Source: Defluviimonas salinarum (GTDB taxonomy: Bacteria; Pseudomonadota; Alphaproteobacteria; Rhodobacterales; Rhodobacteraceae). Taken from it: 64,000 nucleotides of DNA. This document shows positions 8,789 to 18,351 of the stretch, piece after piece (position 1 is the first letter of the stretch; every line of letters starts with the position of its first letter). Where the stretch lies: contig NZ_JAPDOG010000002.1 of assembly GCF_026013545.1 (NCBI RefSeq), forward strand, positions 186,001 to 250,000. The letters are read 5' to 3'. The notes beneath the pieces were generated by a model. It was not told the origin of the DNA and did not search any database. It was given only the letters and a program-made list of their open reading frames with translations. A program made the position numbers and the translations under genes.

Positions 8789-10099
8789 ATGTCAGACCTG
8801 TTCGACCAACCCGCATCCCGAGCCGCGCCGTCCGCGCTGCGCCCCCTGGCCGACCGGCTTCGGCCGGCCGCGCTCGACGCGGTCATCGGCCAGGACAAGG
8901 TGCTGTCGCCCGACGGGCCGCTCGGCGCGATGCTCGCCTCCGGCAGCCTGTCGTCGCTGATCCTCTGGGGGCCGCCCGGCGTGGGCAAGACTACGATCGC
9001 CCGGCTCCTTGCCGACGCGACCGATCTCGCCTTCGTCCAGATCAGCGCGATCTTCACCGGCGTGCCGGAGCTTCGCAAGGTCTTCGAGGCGGCGAAGCTT
9101 CGCCGCACCCAGGGCCGCGGCACGCTCCTCTTCGTCGACGAGATCCACCGCTTCAACAAGGCCCAGCAGGACGGCTTCTTGCCGCATATGGAGGACGGCA
9201 CGATCCTCCTCGTCGGCGCCACGACCGAGAACCCTTCGTTCGAACTTAACGCCGCGCTTCTGAGCCGCGCCCAGGTGATTGTGCTCGAACGGCTCTCGCT
9301 CGCCGATCTCGAACGCCTCTCGCAACGGGCCGAACAGGAACTCGGCCGCGCCCTGCCGCTCGCGCCCGCGGCGCGCGAGGCGCTTCTGGAGATGGCCGAT
9401 GGCGATGGCCGCGCGCTGCTCAACCTCATCGAACAGGTCGCCGCCTGGAAGATCGACAAGCCGCTCGGCACCGAGGCGCTCGCCCAGCGGCTGATGCGCC
9501 GCGCCGCGAAATACGACAAGTCCGGCGAGGAACATTACAACCTCATCTCCGCCCTGCACAAATCGGTGCGCGGCTCCGATCCCGACGCGGCACTCTACTG
9601 GTTCGCCCGCATGCTCGAGGGCGGCGAGGATCCGCGCTTCCTCGCCCGCCGCATCACCCGGATGTCGGTCGAGGATATCGGCCTCGCCGATCCGCAGGCG
9701 CAGACCGTCTGCCTCCATGCCTGGGAGACCTATGAGCGGCTCGGTAGCCCGGAGGGCGAACTGGCGCTGGCCCAGGCCGTGACCTATCTCGCGCTCGCGC
9801 CGAAATCGAACGCGGGCTATGTCGCCTACAAGGCCGCCCGCGCCGCCGCTCGCGCAACCGGGTCGGAGCCGCCGCCGAAACACATCCGGAACGCGCCGAC
9901 GACGCTGATGAAAGAACAGGGCTACGGCAGCGGCTACGCCTATGACCACGACGCCGAGGATGGGTTCTCGGGCCAGAGCTATTTCCCCGAGACGATGAAG
10001 CGCCCGGTCTTCTACTACCCCGTCGAACGCGGCTACGAGCGCGAGCTGAAAAAGCGCGTCGAATGGTTCGCCAAGCTCCGCGACAAGCGCGGCGCCTGA
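8789..10099 (+). CDS. rarA: Replication-associated recombination protein A (RarA/MgsA)
   Basis: A 436-residue AAA+ ATPase related to clamp loaders, acting at stalled replication forks. It shows Walker A GPPGVGKTT near residues 55-63, Walker B LLFVDEIHRFNKAQQD and sensor-1 GATTENPSF. The C-terminal MgsA region includes SALHKSVRGSDPDAALYW and PKHIRNAPT. The start was taken as ATG at 8789 (MSDLFDQPAS), which keeps the PCNA/beta-clamp-like QxxLF-type N-terminus common to RarA. It is followed by a hairpin and crcB. Confidence 0.95.
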   Translation: MSDLFDQPASRAAPSALRPLADRLRPAALDAVIGQDKVLSPDGPLGAMLASGSLSSLILWGPPGVGKTTIARLLADATDLAFVQISAIFTGVPELRKVFEAAKLRRTQGRGTLLFVDEIHRFNKAQQDGFLPHMEDGTILLVGATTENPSFELNAALLSRAQVIVLERLSLADLERLSQRAEQELGRALPLAPAAREALLEMADGDGRALLNLIEQVAAWKIDKPLGTEALAQRLMRRAAKYDKSGEEHYNLISALHKSVRGSDPDAALYWFARMLEGGEDPRFLARRITRMSVEDIGLADPQAQTVCLHAWETYERLGSPEGELALAQAVTYLALAPKSNAGYVAYKAARAAARATGSEPPPKHIRNAPTTLMKEQGYGSGYAYDHDAEDGFSGQSYFPETMKRPVFYYPVERGYERELKKRVEWFAKLRDKRGA

Positions 10100-10149
10100 T
10101 CTTCCACTTGGACGAAATATCCTCAGAGGGGAACTGGCCGAAGGCCAAG

Positions 10150-10172
10150 AGGGGGCAGACAGCCCCCTTGCC
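10150..10172 (+). terminator. Hairpin after rarA
   Basis: Arms AGGGGGC (10150-10156) and GCCCCCT (10162-10168) around AGACA. A smaller TGGCC/GGCCA hairpin sits just upstream. The T-run is weak. It separates rarA from crcB. Confidence 0.5.
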
Positions 10173-10210
10173 CGGTTGACTTTGCGCGCCCGGCGGAAGA
10201 GGAAGGCGCC

Positions 10211-10588
10211 ATGATCCTGACCCTTCTCCAGGTGGCCCTCGGCGGCGCGATCGGCGCCTCGGCCCGCTACATGACGAACGTCGCCGCGATGCGGCTGATC
10301 GGCCCCGGCTTTCCCTGGGGCACGGTCACGGTCAACGTCGTCGGCTCCTTCCTCATGGGCGCGCTCGTGGTCTTTCTCGCGCATCGCGACGGGATGCGGC
10401 TCGCGCCCTTCCTGATGACCGGGGTGCTCGGCGGCTTCACCACGTTCTCGGCCTTCTCGCTCGACGCGCTGACGATCTGGGAGCGCGGCCAGACCATGCT
10501 CGCCGCCGCCTATGTGCTGGGTTCGGTCACGCTTTCGCTCGCCGCCATCGTCGCCGGCATGGCCGCAGTTCGGGGGATCTACGCATGA
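10211..10588 (+). CDS. crcB: Fluoride efflux channel CrcB/Fluc
   Basis: A 125-residue protein with four membrane helices. It has the Fluc signatures GGAIGASARYM, GTVTVNVVGSFLMG (pore Asn) and GFTTFSAFSLD (the Phe/Thr/Ser track). As a dual-topology dimer it exports fluoride across the inner membrane. The start ATG follows GAGGAAGG. Its last four bases overlap the start of the pseudouridine synthase gene, so the two are translationally coupled. No fluoride riboswitch was recognised upstream. Confidence 0.95.
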   Translation: MILTLLQVALGGAIGASARYMTNVAAMRLIGPGFPWGTVTVNVVGSFLMGALVVFLAHRDGMRLAPFLMTGVLGGFTTFSAFSLDALTIWERGQTMLAAAYVLGSVTLSLAAIVAGMAAVRGIYA

Positions 10589-11631
10589 GCGGGGTGAAGA
10601 TGCTGACCGTCGCTGCCGACGAGGGCGAGAGCCGGCTCGACCGCTGGCTCAAGAAACGCTTCCCCGAGATCACGCAAGGTGCGGTCGAGAAGCTCTGCCG
10701 CACCGGCCAGATCCGCGTCGATGGCGGCCGCGTCAAGGCCTCGACCCGGGTCGTGCCGGGCCAGCAAGTCCGGGTCCCGCCGCTGCAGGCCTCCGCGCCG
10801 TCCGCGCCGAAGCCCGAGGCCGGCATCAGTGACGCGGACGCGAAGATGATCCAGGCCGCCGTTCTCTGGAAGGACGAGCATATCATCGCGCTCAACAAAC
10901 CGCCCGGCCTGCCGAGCCAGGGCGGATCCGGGCAGGGCAACCGCCACGTCGACGGCCTGACCGGCGCCCTGATGTTCGGCTACAAGGACCGGCCGAAGCT
11001 GGTCCACCGGCTCGACAAGGACACGTCTGGCGTCCTGCTCCTTGCCCGCACTGACCGCGTCGCCCGCGCCCTCAGCGAGGCGTTCCGCGCCCGCACGACG
11101 CGCAAGATCTACTGGGCCGCGGTCGCCGGCCTGCCCAATCCGCGGATGGGCACCGTGCGCTTCGGCCTCGTCAAGGCACCGGGCCACGGCCGCGGCGGCG
11201 AGGGCGAGAAGATGGTCGCCATCCATCCTTCGAAGGTCGAGGCGACCGAGGGCGCCAAGCGCGCCACGACCGATTACGCGGTGCTCGACGCTCTCGGCAC
11301 CCGCGCCGCCTGGGTCGCGCTGGTGCCGATCACCGGGCGCACCCACCAGCTCCGCGCCCATATGGCAGAGCTTGGCCACCCGATCGTCGGTGACGGCAAG
11401 TACGGCGGCTCGGGGCAGGAGAACCTCGGCGACGGCTGGGGCGCCCAGCTCGGCGGCGAGATCAGCCGCAAGCTGCATCTCCACGCCCGCTCCATCGGCT
11501 TCGACCACCCGATCACCGGCAAGCGCATCACCCTGACCGCGCCCCTGCCGGACCACATGAAGCGCACCTGGAAGACTGTGGGCTGGTCCGAGGCTGAGGC
11601 GCCCGCCGACCCGTTCGCGGACGAGACATGA
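10585..11631 (+). CDS. RluA-family 23S rRNA pseudouridine synthase (RluC-like)
   Basis: A 348-residue enzyme with an N-terminal S4 RNA-binding domain (ESRLDRWLKKRFPEITQG, residues about 12-70) and the RluA catalytic motif LVHRLDKDTSGVLLLAR, where the aspartate is the nucleophile. A second family motif is ITGRTHQLRAHM. It isomerises uridine in 23S rRNA, and the exact sites (RluC-type 955/2504/2580 or RluD-type) need comparison. It overlaps crcB and the following HAD gene by four bases each. Confidence 0.92.
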   Translation: MSGVKMLTVAADEGESRLDRWLKKRFPEITQGAVEKLCRTGQIRVDGGRVKASTRVVPGQQVRVPPLQASAPSAPKPEAGISDADAKMIQAAVLWKDEHIIALNKPPGLPSQGGSGQGNRHVDGLTGALMFGYKDRPKLVHRLDKDTSGVLLLARTDRVARALSEAFRARTTRKIYWAAVAGLPNPRMGTVRFGLVKAPGHGRGGEGEKMVAIHPSKVEATEGAKRATTDYAVLDALGTRAAWVALVPITGRTHQLRAHMAELGHPIVGDGKYGGSGQENLGDGWGAQLGGEISRKLHLHARSIGFDHPITGKRITLTAPLPDHMKRTWKTVGWSEAEAPADPFADET

Positions 11632-12302
11632 CGGAAGACCTCAGGCTCGTCGTCTTCGATGTCGACGGCACGCTCGTCGATAGCCAGAATCATATCCACG
11701 CCGCGATGAGCCATGCCTTCACTTCCATCGGCCTGCACCTGCCGCCGCGCGACCGCATCCTCGCGATCGTCGGCCTGTCCCTGCCCGAGGCGATGGCCCG
11801 GCTGGTGCCGGAGCATGGCCCGGATACCCGTGCGGAGCTTGTCGAGGCCTACAAGCAGAGCTTTGCCACGCTCCGCGCCGGTCCACTCTCACCGCTTTTC
11901 GAAGGCGCGGTCGACATGCTGACGACGCTCGCCGAACGGCCGGACGTGCTGCTCGGCGTGGCGACCGGCAAGTCGCGGCGCGGGCTGAGGCATATCCTCG
12001 ACGCGCACGGCCTGGCGGGGCATTTCGTCACCGCCCAGGTCGCCGACGACCATCCGTCAAAGCCGCATCCCTCGATGCTGCACGCGGCACTCGCCGAAAC
12101 CGGGGCCCCGGCGGCACGCGCGGTGATGATCGGCGACACGAGCTACGACATCGAGATGGGCCGTGCCGCGGGGTTCCACACGATCGGCGTCACATGGGGC
12201 TACCATCGGCGCGAGGCGCTCGAAGCGGCTGGGGCGGGGCAGGTGATCGCGGACTTCGCCGCCCTCCTGCCGGCATTGGAACGGATCTGGGAGGCGTCAT
12301 GA
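11628..12302 (+). CDS. HAD-family phosphatase (Gph/beta-phosphoglucomutase-like)
   Basis: A 224-residue HAD hydrolase of subfamily IA. Motif I is FDVDGTLVDS (nucleophile Asp near residue 11), motif II is GVATGKS, motif III is the Lys in KPHP, and motif IV is IGDTSYDIEMG. The helical cap lies between residues about 20 and 95. A phosphoglycolate or sugar-phosphate substrate is likely but not determined. The gene lies between the pseudouridine synthase and ATP12 with ATGA overlaps on both sides. Confidence 0.9.
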   Translation: MTEDLRLVVFDVDGTLVDSQNHIHAAMSHAFTSIGLHLPPRDRILAIVGLSLPEAMARLVPEHGPDTRAELVEAYKQSFATLRAGPLSPLFEGAVDMLTTLAERPDVLLGVATGKSRRGLRHILDAHGLAGHFVTAQVADDHPSKPHPSMLHAALAETGAPAARAVMIGDTSYDIEMGRAAGFHTIGVTWGYHRREALEAAGAGQVIADFAALLPALERIWEAS

Positions 12303-13015
12303 GCGGCTGGAAGGCGAAGCGGTTCTGGAAAACGGTTGCGGTCGTCGAGGCCGAGGGCGGCTACGGCGTCACACTCGACGCGCGCCCGGTTCGCACGCCG
12401 GCCAAGTGTGCGCTCGTCCTGCCCACGCGCGCCATGGCCGAGGCCATCGCCGCCGAGTGGGAGGCTGTCGAGAAAGAGGTCGATCCGCGCCGGATGCCGG
12501 TGACCCGCGCCGCCAACGCCGCCATTGACAAGGTGGCGCCGCAGTTCGACGAGGTGGCGACGCTGATAGCGGCCTATGGCGGCACCGATCTTCTCTGTTA
12601 CCGTGCCGTAGCGCCCGAGGCGCTGGCCGAGGCGCAGGCCGCGGCATGGGATCCGCTTCTTGATTGGGCGGCCCGCGAATACGGAGCCCGGCTCAACGTT
12701 ACCCGAGGTGTGGTGCCGGTCGCCCAACCGGCCGAAAGCCTTGTCCGGCTCACGGCGGCCGTCCGCGCCCTGAGCCCCTTCGAGCTTACCGCGCTGCATG
12801 ACCTCGTCAGTCTCAGCGGCTCGCTCGTCCTCGGCCTCGCGGCGACGCGGCCGGAGTTCGATTCCGAGACCCTCTGGCGGCACTCGCGTTTCGACGAGGA
12901 CTGGCAGACGGAGCAGTGGGGCGAGGACGAAGAAGCCGTGGCGGCCGCCCGGATGAAACGGGACGATTTCCTGTTCGCGCGGCATTTTTGGAACATTTCG
13001 GAAGATAGACGATAA
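12299..13015 (+). CDS. ATP12-family F1-ATPase assembly chaperone
   Basis: A 238-residue protein related to mitochondrial Atp12, which binds the free alpha subunit of F1-ATPase before assembly of the hexamer. The start at 12299 (MSGWKAKRFWKTVAV) was chosen because it gives the family N-terminus and an ATGA overlap with the HAD gene; the frame is open upstream. Recognisable segments are VTLDARPVRTPAK, AIAAEWEAVEKEVDPRRMP and YGGTDLLCYRA. Atp12 homologues are largely confined to alphaproteobacteria and mitochondria, which supports the taxonomic reading. Confidence 0.93.
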   Translation: MSGWKAKRFWKTVAVVEAEGGYGVTLDARPVRTPAKCALVLPTRAMAEAIAAEWEAVEKEVDPRRMPVTRAANAAIDKVAPQFDEVATLIAAYGGTDLLCYRAVAPEALAEAQAAAWDPLLDWAAREYGARLNVTRGVVPVAQPAESLVRLTAAVRALSPFELTALHDLVSLSGSLVLGLAATRPEFDSETLWRHSRFDEDWQTEQWGEDEEAVAAARMKRDDFLFARHFWNISEDRR

Positions 13016-13096
13016 CAATCTTTCGCCGCGTCTTCCGCGCGACCGGTCCGCCGTTACCGAATTGCGGTAAGTGCAGAGTTTGGCGCGAATGCCCGC

Positions 13097-13153
13097 TTGA
13101 CGGGCGACAGCCATCTGTCAACACTGCGCGTAGTGGGGGCAACCCCCTATAAT
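13097..13153 (+). promoter_or_regulatory. Candidate bztABCD promoter region
   Basis: TATAAT stands at 13148-13153, unusual in this GC-rich DNA, about 65 bases before bztA. Directly before it is a small GGGGG-CAA-CCCCC hairpin. A TTGACG lies at 13097-13102, too far away (45 bases) to be its -35 partner, and no good -35 is seen at 17 bases. An activator-dependent promoter is possible. Confidence 0.35.
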
Positions 13154-13218
13154 CGGCGCCAGGACCACCTGGCCTATCAATCCGCTCGGGGAGGGCGGAA
13201 ACTCAGGAAGAGGTAAGT

Positions 13219-14235
13219 ATGAAAAAATCCGTATTCCTCGGAACGCTGGCGGCTTCCGCTTTGCTGGCTGGATACGCGTCGGCGGCCACTCTCGACGACG
13301 TCAAGGCCCGAGGCGAGCTGTTCTGCGGCGTGAACACCGCGCTCACCGGTTTCGCGCAGCCCGATGCCAGCGGCAACTGGCAGGGCTTCGACGTCGCGAT
13401 TTGCAAGGCCGTCGCGGCCGCCGTGCTGGGCGATGCCTCGAAGGTCAAGTACGTCCCGACCACGACCGAGACCCGCTTCACCGCGCTCGCCTCGGGCGAG
13501 GTGGACCTGCTCGCGCGCAACACGACCTGGACCTATTCGCGTGACGCTGACCTCAAGTTCACCTTCACCGGCGTGAACTACTATGACGGCCAGGGCTTCA
13601 TGGTCCGCAAGGACCTCGGCGTGTCCTCGGCCAAGGAACTCGACGGCGCCACCGTCTGCATCCAGACCGGCACCACCACGGAACTGAACCTGGCCGACTA
13701 CTTCAAGGCCAACAACATGACCTACCAGCCGGTTCCGATCCAGACCAACGCCGAGGGCGAGCAGCAGTATCTCGCCGGCGCCTGCGACGCCTATACGACC
13801 GACGCGTCGGGCCTCGCCGCGACGCGGGCGATCTTCGCCGACCCGGAGAACCACATCATCCTTCCGGAGATCATCTCCAAGGAGCCGCTCGGGCCGCTCG
13901 TTCGCCACGGAGACGACCAGTGGGCCGACATCAACCGCTGGGTGCTGAACGCGCTGGTCGCGGCGGAAGAGTACGGTGTGACCTCGGCCAACGTCGAAGA
14001 GCTCTCGAAGGGGACGCAGAACCCCGAGATCAACCGCCTGCTCGGCACCGAGGGCGATCTCGGCGCTATGATGGGCCTCGACAACGAGTGGGCCAAGCGC
14101 GTCATCGCCGCTAACGGCAACTACGGCGAGATCTTCGCCGCCAATATCGGCGAAGCGACGCCAATCGGTCTCGCCCGCGGCCTGAACGCGCAGTGGACCC
14201 AGGGCGGCCTGCTCTACGCGCCGCCGTTCCGCTGA
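13219..14235 (+). CDS. bztA: Glutamate/glutamine/aspartate/asparagine-binding protein BztA
   Basis: A 338-residue periplasmic solute-binding protein of the polar amino-acid ABC family. It has a Sec signal peptide of about 22 residues (MKKSVFLGTLAASALLAGYA, cut before ATLDD). The mature protein has the SBP family 3 pattern: ELFCGVNTALTGF, WQGFDVAICKAVAAAV and GATVCIQTGTTTELN. Gene order and lengths match the bztABCD system first described in Rhodobacter capsulatus. AGGAAGAGG precedes the start. Confidence 0.95.
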   Translation: MKKSVFLGTLAASALLAGYASAATLDDVKARGELFCGVNTALTGFAQPDASGNWQGFDVAICKAVAAAVLGDASKVKYVPTTTETRFTALASGEVDLLARNTTWTYSRDADLKFTFTGVNYYDGQGFMVRKDLGVSSAKELDGATVCIQTGTTTELNLADYFKANNMTYQPVPIQTNAEGEQQYLAGACDAYTTDASGLAATRAIFADPENHIILPEIISKEPLGPLVRHGDDQWADINRWVLNALVAAEEYGVTSANVEELSKGTQNPEINRLLGTEGDLGAMMGLDNEWAKRVIAANGNYGEIFAANIGEATPIGLARGLNAQWTQGGLLYAPPFR

Positions 14236-14248
14236 TCGGAAAAGATCG

Positions 14249-14276
14249 AGGGGCGCGTCCGCAAGGGTGCGCCCCT
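14249..14276 (+). promoter_or_regulatory. Intercistronic hairpin bztA-bztB
   Basis: Arms AGGGGCGC (14249-14256) and GCGCCCCT (14269-14276) with a 12-base loop, shortly after the bztA stop. Such hairpins between a binding-protein gene and its permease gene commonly keep binding-protein mRNA more abundant; that role here is inferred. Confidence 0.5.
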
Positions 14277-14372
14277 TCCGCCTCGGCATCAGGGAGAGCC
14301 GGCGCGCGAGGGGCACAAAGACCCCGTTGAACTGGCGAACGCCAGACCCGCGCCCCGGACTGGGGAAAAAAC

Positions 14373-15650
14373 ATGACAACAATGACTGACGCACCGAAGC
14401 CTGGCTTTCGGTTGAGCATGCTCATCTACGATACCCGCTATCGTTCGATGACCATCCAGATCGTCGTTCTGTTCCTGTTCATGGCGGGCGCCGCCTGGCT
14501 TGTGGACAACACGATCAAGAACCTCGCCACGCTCGGCAAGGATTTCAGCTTCGCCTTCCTGTGGAACCGGGCCGGCTACGACATCAACCAGGTGCTGGTC
14601 GCCTATACCAATGACAGCACGCACGGCAGGGCGCTGCTGATCGGGTTGCTGAACACGCTCCTCGTCTCTGCGATGGGCTGCGTGGCCGCGACGGTCATCG
14701 GCATCTTCGTCGGCGTGCTGCGGCTCTCGAAGAACTGGCTCGTGGCGCGGATCATGACCGTCTATGTCGAGGTCTTCCGCAACGTGCCGGTGCTCCTGTG
14801 GATCCTGATCGCGCTCGCGATCTTCACAGATGTCACACCGCAGCCGCGCGATTTCCGCGCAACCGACGAGATGATCGCGGCGGGCGAGGCGCCCAAGGCG
14901 TCGATGCTGCTCTTCGACAGCGTCGCGATCACCAACCGCGGCACCTATGTGCCCGAGCCGCTGTTCTCCCGCAGCCTCGGCAACATCGACATCGGGATTT
15001 TCCTCATCAGCATCGACCTTCTCGCCTTCCTCGCCGCCGTCATCGGCGGGTTCCTCGCCTACCGGGCGATCGGCACCCATGCGACCAAGGTCCAGGAGGC
15101 CACCGGCGTCCGGCCGAAGACCTTGTGGAAGAGCCTCCTCGTGACCATCGTGCCGCCTGTCGCGGTGCTCTGGGCGCTGGGCTTCCACCTTGGCTATCCC
15201 GAGCTCAAGGGCTTCAACTTCACTGGCGGCATCAACATCTCGAACGCGCTGATGGCGCTGTGGCTCGGGCTGACGCTCTACACCGCGGCCTTCATCGCCG
15301 AGATCGTGCGCGCCGGGATCATGGCCATCTCCAAGGGCCAGACCGAGGCAGCCTACGCGCTCGGCCTGCGTCCGCGCCGGACGATGAGCCTCGTCATCCT
15401 GCCGCAGGCGCTGCGGGTCATCATTCCGCCCCTGATCTCTCAGTTCCTCAACCTGACCAAGAACTCGTCTCTCGCGATCGCGGTCAGCTACATGGACCTG
15501 CGCGGTACGCTGGGCGGAATCACGCTGAACCAGACCGGCAAGGAGCTGGAATGCATCCTGCTGATGATGCTCATCTACCTGGCGATCAGCCTCATGATCT
15601 CGGCCGGGATGAACGTCTACAACAATGCCGTCCGGCTGAAGGAGCGCTGA
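14373..15650 (+). CDS. bztB: Amino-acid ABC transporter permease BztB
   Basis: A 425-residue inner-membrane permease, longer than ordinary HisM/HisQ types because of a large insert (about residues 150-230) typical of BztB/AapQ. Membrane segments begin at about residue 25. The permease EAA-like loop is seen in EAAYALGLRPRRTMSLVILPQALRV near residues 325-350, the contact for the ATPase. It pairs with BztC as a heterodimer. It is followed one base later by bztC. Confidence 0.95.
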   Translation: MTTMTDAPKPGFRLSMLIYDTRYRSMTIQIVVLFLFMAGAAWLVDNTIKNLATLGKDFSFAFLWNRAGYDINQVLVAYTNDSTHGRALLIGLLNTLLVSAMGCVAATVIGIFVGVLRLSKNWLVARIMTVYVEVFRNVPVLLWILIALAIFTDVTPQPRDFRATDEMIAAGEAPKASMLLFDSVAITNRGTYVPEPLFSRSLGNIDIGIFLISIDLLAFLAAVIGGFLAYRAIGTHATKVQEATGVRPKTLWKSLLVTIVPPVAVLWALGFHLGYPELKGFNFTGGINISNALMALWLGLTLYTAAFIAEIVRAGIMAISKGQTEAAYALGLRPRRTMSLVILPQALRVIIPPLISQFLNLTKNSSLAIAVSYMDLRGTLGGITLNQTGKELECILLMMLIYLAISLMISAGMNVYNNAVRLKER

Positions 15651-15651
15651 G

Positions 15652-16971
15652 ATGAGCAACTCACAAGCAAATTCGGCCGTCTATGTCCGCGACGCCATGC
15701 TGCCGGCGGAACACCCGCCGGCGATGGAAACCGGGATCATCAAGTGGCTACGCGAGAACCTGTTCTCCGGGCCCTTGAACACGATCCTGACTCTCGTCGG
15801 GCTCGTGGCGATCTATTCGGTGCTTTCCGGGATCCTGCCGTGGCTGTTCCGTTCGGTCTGGGTCGCAAATTCGCTCGGCGAATGCCGCTCGATCATCACG
15901 GCCACCTTCGGCGAAGGCGCGACCGGCGCCTGCTGGGCGGTGATCCGCGAACGCTGGACGCAGTTCATCTTCGGCTTCTACCCGTCGCATCTCTACTGGC
16001 GGCCGGTCCTGGCCTTCCTGCTTCTGCTCGCAGCGCTCGCGCCGGTGCTGTTCACCCATCTGCCGCGCAAGTCGCTGTGGTTCAGCATCCTCTATCCCGC
16101 GCTCGGCTTCTGGCTCCTGTGGGGTGGGACGATCTGGATCCCGGTCGTGGCGATGGCCGGTTTCGCCCTCGGCTGGCTCGCGCTTCGCGTCCTGCAGCCC
16201 ATCGGCGGCACGATCCTCGCCACCATCGCGGCCGTGGTCGTGCCGATCCTGTGGTGGCTCCTGCTCGCCGGGCCGGTCGCGCAGCAGCTGCAGGCGATCT
16301 TGCCCATCGGGATCGAGGCGGTCCGCTCCGACAAGTTCGGCGGCTTCGTCCTCGCCTTCACGATCGGCATCACCGGCATCGCCTTCTCGCTGCCGATGGG
16401 GATCATCCTCGCGCTCGGCCGGCGGTCGGACATGCTCCTGGTCAAGGCGCTCTGCGTCGGCTTCATCGAGTTCATCCGCGGCGTGCCGCTGATCACGCTC
16501 CTGTTCACTGCCTCGCTGCTCCTGAACTACTTCCTGCCGCCGGGCACCAACTTCGACATCATCCTGCGCGTCATCATCATGGTCACGCTCTTCTCGGCGG
16601 CCTATATCGCCGAGGTGATCCGGGGCGGCCTCGCGGCGCTTCCGCGCGGCCAGTACGAGGCGGCCGACGCGCTCGGGCTCGACTACTGGAAGGCGCAGCG
16701 GCTAATCATCATGCCGCAGGCGCTGAAGATCTCGATTCCCGGCATCGTGTCGTCCTTCATCGGGCTCTTCAAGGACACGACCCTCGTGATCTTCGTCGGC
16801 CTTCTCGATCCGCTGAAAGGCATCACCGACGCCGTGCGCGCCTCCATCGAATGGAAGGGCATCTACTGGGAGCCCTACATCTTCGTCGGCGGCATTTTCT
16901 TCCTCATCTGCTTCAGCATGTCGCGCTACTCGATGTATCTCGAGCGCAAGCTGCAGCGTGAACACCGTTAA
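15652..16971 (+). CDS. bztC: Amino-acid ABC transporter permease BztC
   Basis: A 439-residue inner-membrane permease with a long N-terminal part (several extra helices before residue 220) and a C-terminal HisM-like domain. That domain carries [13 protein letters not shown] and the ATPase-contact loop [18 protein letters not shown]. Size and architecture match BztC/AapM. The start ATG is one base after bztB, so translation is likely coupled. Confidence 0.95.
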   Translation: MSNSQANSAVYVRDAMLPAEHPPAMETGIIKWLRENLFSGPLNTILTLVGLVAIYSVLSGILPWLFRSVWVANSLGECRSIITATFGEGATGACWAVIRERWTQFIFGFYPSHLYWRPVLAFLLLLAALAPVLFTHLPRKSLWFSILYPALGFWLLWGGTIWIPVVAMAGFALGWLALRVLQPIGGTILATIAAVVVPILWWLLLAGPVAQQLQAILPIGIEAVRSDKFGGFVLAFTIGITGIAFSLPMGIILALGRRSDMLLVKALCVGFIEFIRGVPLITLLFTASLLLNYFLPPGTNFDIILRVIIMVTLFSAAYIAEVIRGGLAALPRGQYEAADALGLDYWKAQRLIIMPQALKISIPGIVSSFIGLFKDTTLVIFVGLLDPLKGITDAVRASIEWKGIYWEPYIFVGGIFFLICFSMSRYSMYLERKLQREHR

Positions 16972-16982
16972 GGAGTAATCCC

Positions 16983-17777
16983 ATGTCGGACCCGCATGCC
17001 GTTACCCGTAAGATCGACCGCAGCCATATGCAGGTCAGCGACGAGGTGGCGATCCAGATTTCCGGAATGAACAAGTGGTACGGGGCGTTCCATGTGCTCC
17101 GCGATATCAACATGACCGTCAACCGGGGGGAGCGGATCGTCATCTGCGGTCCCTCCGGTTCGGGCAAGTCCACGCTCATCCGCTGCATCAACCGCCTCGA
17201 GGAGCATCAAAAAGGCCAGATCGTCGTTGACGGGATCGAGCTGACCTCGGACCTCAAGAACATCGACAAGGTGCGCTCCGAGGTCGGGATGGTGTTCCAG
17301 CACTTCAACCTCTTCCCGCACCTGACGATCCTCGAGAACTGCACGCTCGCGCCGATCTGGGTCAGGAAGGTGCCAAAGCGGGAAGCCGAGGAAACCGCGA
17401 TGCATTTCCTCGAGAAGGTGAAGATCCCCGAACAGGCCCATAAATACCCCGGCCAGCTCTCGGGCGGCCAGCAGCAGCGGGTGGCAATCGCCCGCTCGCT
17501 CTGCATGAAGCCTCGGATCATGCTCTTCGACGAGCCGACTTCGGCCCTGGACCCCGAGATGATCAAGGAAGTGCTCGACACGATGATCGAGCTCGCCGAG
17601 GAGGGAATGACGATGCTCTGCGTGACCCACGAGATGGGCTTCGCCCAGGCCGTGGCGAACCGCGTGATCTTCATGGACCAGGGCCAGATCGTGGAACAGA
17701 ACGAGCCGAAGGAGTTCTTCAACAATCCGCAATCGGACCGGACCAAGCTGTTCCTGAGCCAGATCCTCGGCCACTGA
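16983..17777 (+). CDS. bztD: Amino-acid ABC transporter ATP-binding protein BztD
   Basis: A 264-residue ATPase of the polar amino-acid uptake class. It shows Walker [11 protein letters not shown]-loop FQHFNLFPH, signature [12 protein letters not shown], Walker [16 protein letters not shown] and the switch histidine in [14 protein letters not shown] precedes the ATG. It ends the bztABCD operon, just before a bidirectional terminator. Confidence 0.97.
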   Translation: MSDPHAVTRKIDRSHMQVSDEVAIQISGMNKWYGAFHVLRDINMTVNRGERIVICGPSGSGKSTLIRCINRLEEHQKGQIVVDGIELTSDLKNIDKVRSEVGMVFQHFNLFPHLTILENCTLAPIWVRKVPKREAEETAMHFLEKVKIPEQAHKYPGQLSGGQQQRVAIARSLCMKPRIMLFDEPTSALDPEMIKEVLDTMIELAEEGMTMLCVTHEMGFAQAVANRVIFMDQGQIVEQNEPKEFFNNPQSDRTKLFLSQILGH

Positions 17778-17790
17778 CGTCGAAAACGAC

Positions 17791-17820
17791 AAAGGCCCCG
17801 GCGATGCGCCGGGGCCTTTT
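17791..17820. terminator. Bidirectional terminator, bztD / histidine phosphatase
   Basis: Perfect 13-bp arms AAAGGCCCCGGCG (17791-17803) and CGCCGGGGCCTTT (17807-17819) with an ATG loop. A and T tails on either side let it serve both converging genes. Confidence 0.85.
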
Positions 17821-17832
17821 GTATTTGAATCC

Positions 17833-18351
17833 TCAGCCGCGTCCGGAGGGAACGAAAAAGTCGAGCACGCTGCCCGAGCCCGGCTGGACGTCGGCCCAGG
17901 TCTCGATCTGGAAATCGACGACCAGGGTCGCGGCGGTCGGGTAGCGGGCGAAATCCGGATCTATCGGCGGCCGGGCCGACAGCGAGGCCGCGAAGGTCGC
18001 GATGCCGGGATTGTGGCCTATGATCATCACGCAGTCGCCCGTCGCGCCCTTCAAGGCTTCGACCAGCTCGACGGGAGAAGCCTGATAGAGCGCGCGCAGG
18101 TACTGAACCTCCGGCATCACCTCGAGCGGCGCGGCGGCGATCTTCGTCCAGGTCTCGCGAGTCCGCGCGGCGGTCGAGCACAGCACCTCGTCCGGTTCGT
18201 AGCCGCGCGAGTCGAGCCATTCACCAAGCTCCAATGCGGCCCGCCTGCCGCGCGTGTTCAATGGCCGGTCGTGGTCTTCGAGCGCGGGGTCGTCCCAGGC
18301 CGATTTCGCGTGGCGGGTGAGGATCAGTCGGCGATGGCCGGCAGGTGTCAT
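17833..18351 (-). CDS. SixA-like histidine phosphatase
   Basis: A 172-residue protein of the histidine phosphatase (phosphoglycerate mutase-like) superfamily. The catalytic N-terminal motif is LTRHAKSAW (RHxK form, as in SixA), with LNTRGRRAA, a conserved CSTAARTRET and the second histidine in IGHNPGIA. SixA of E. coli removes phosphate from a phosphohistidine protein; the target here is unknown. The start MTPAGHRR was chosen because it overlaps the upstream Fe-S gene by four bases. Confidence 0.9.
   Translation of the reverse strand: MTPAGHRRLILTRHAKSAWDDPALEDHDRPLNTRGRRAALELGEWLDSRGYEPDEVLCSTAARTRETWTKIAAAPLEVMPEVQYLRALYQASPVELVEALKGATGDCVMIIGHNPGIATFAASLSARPPIDPDFARYPTAATLVVDFQIETWADVQPGSGSVLDFFVPSGRG

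Noticed and set aside
10100-10210. Fluoride riboswitch upstream of crcB
   Set aside because: The conserved core of the crcB RNA motif was not found; the gap holds only two simple hairpins.
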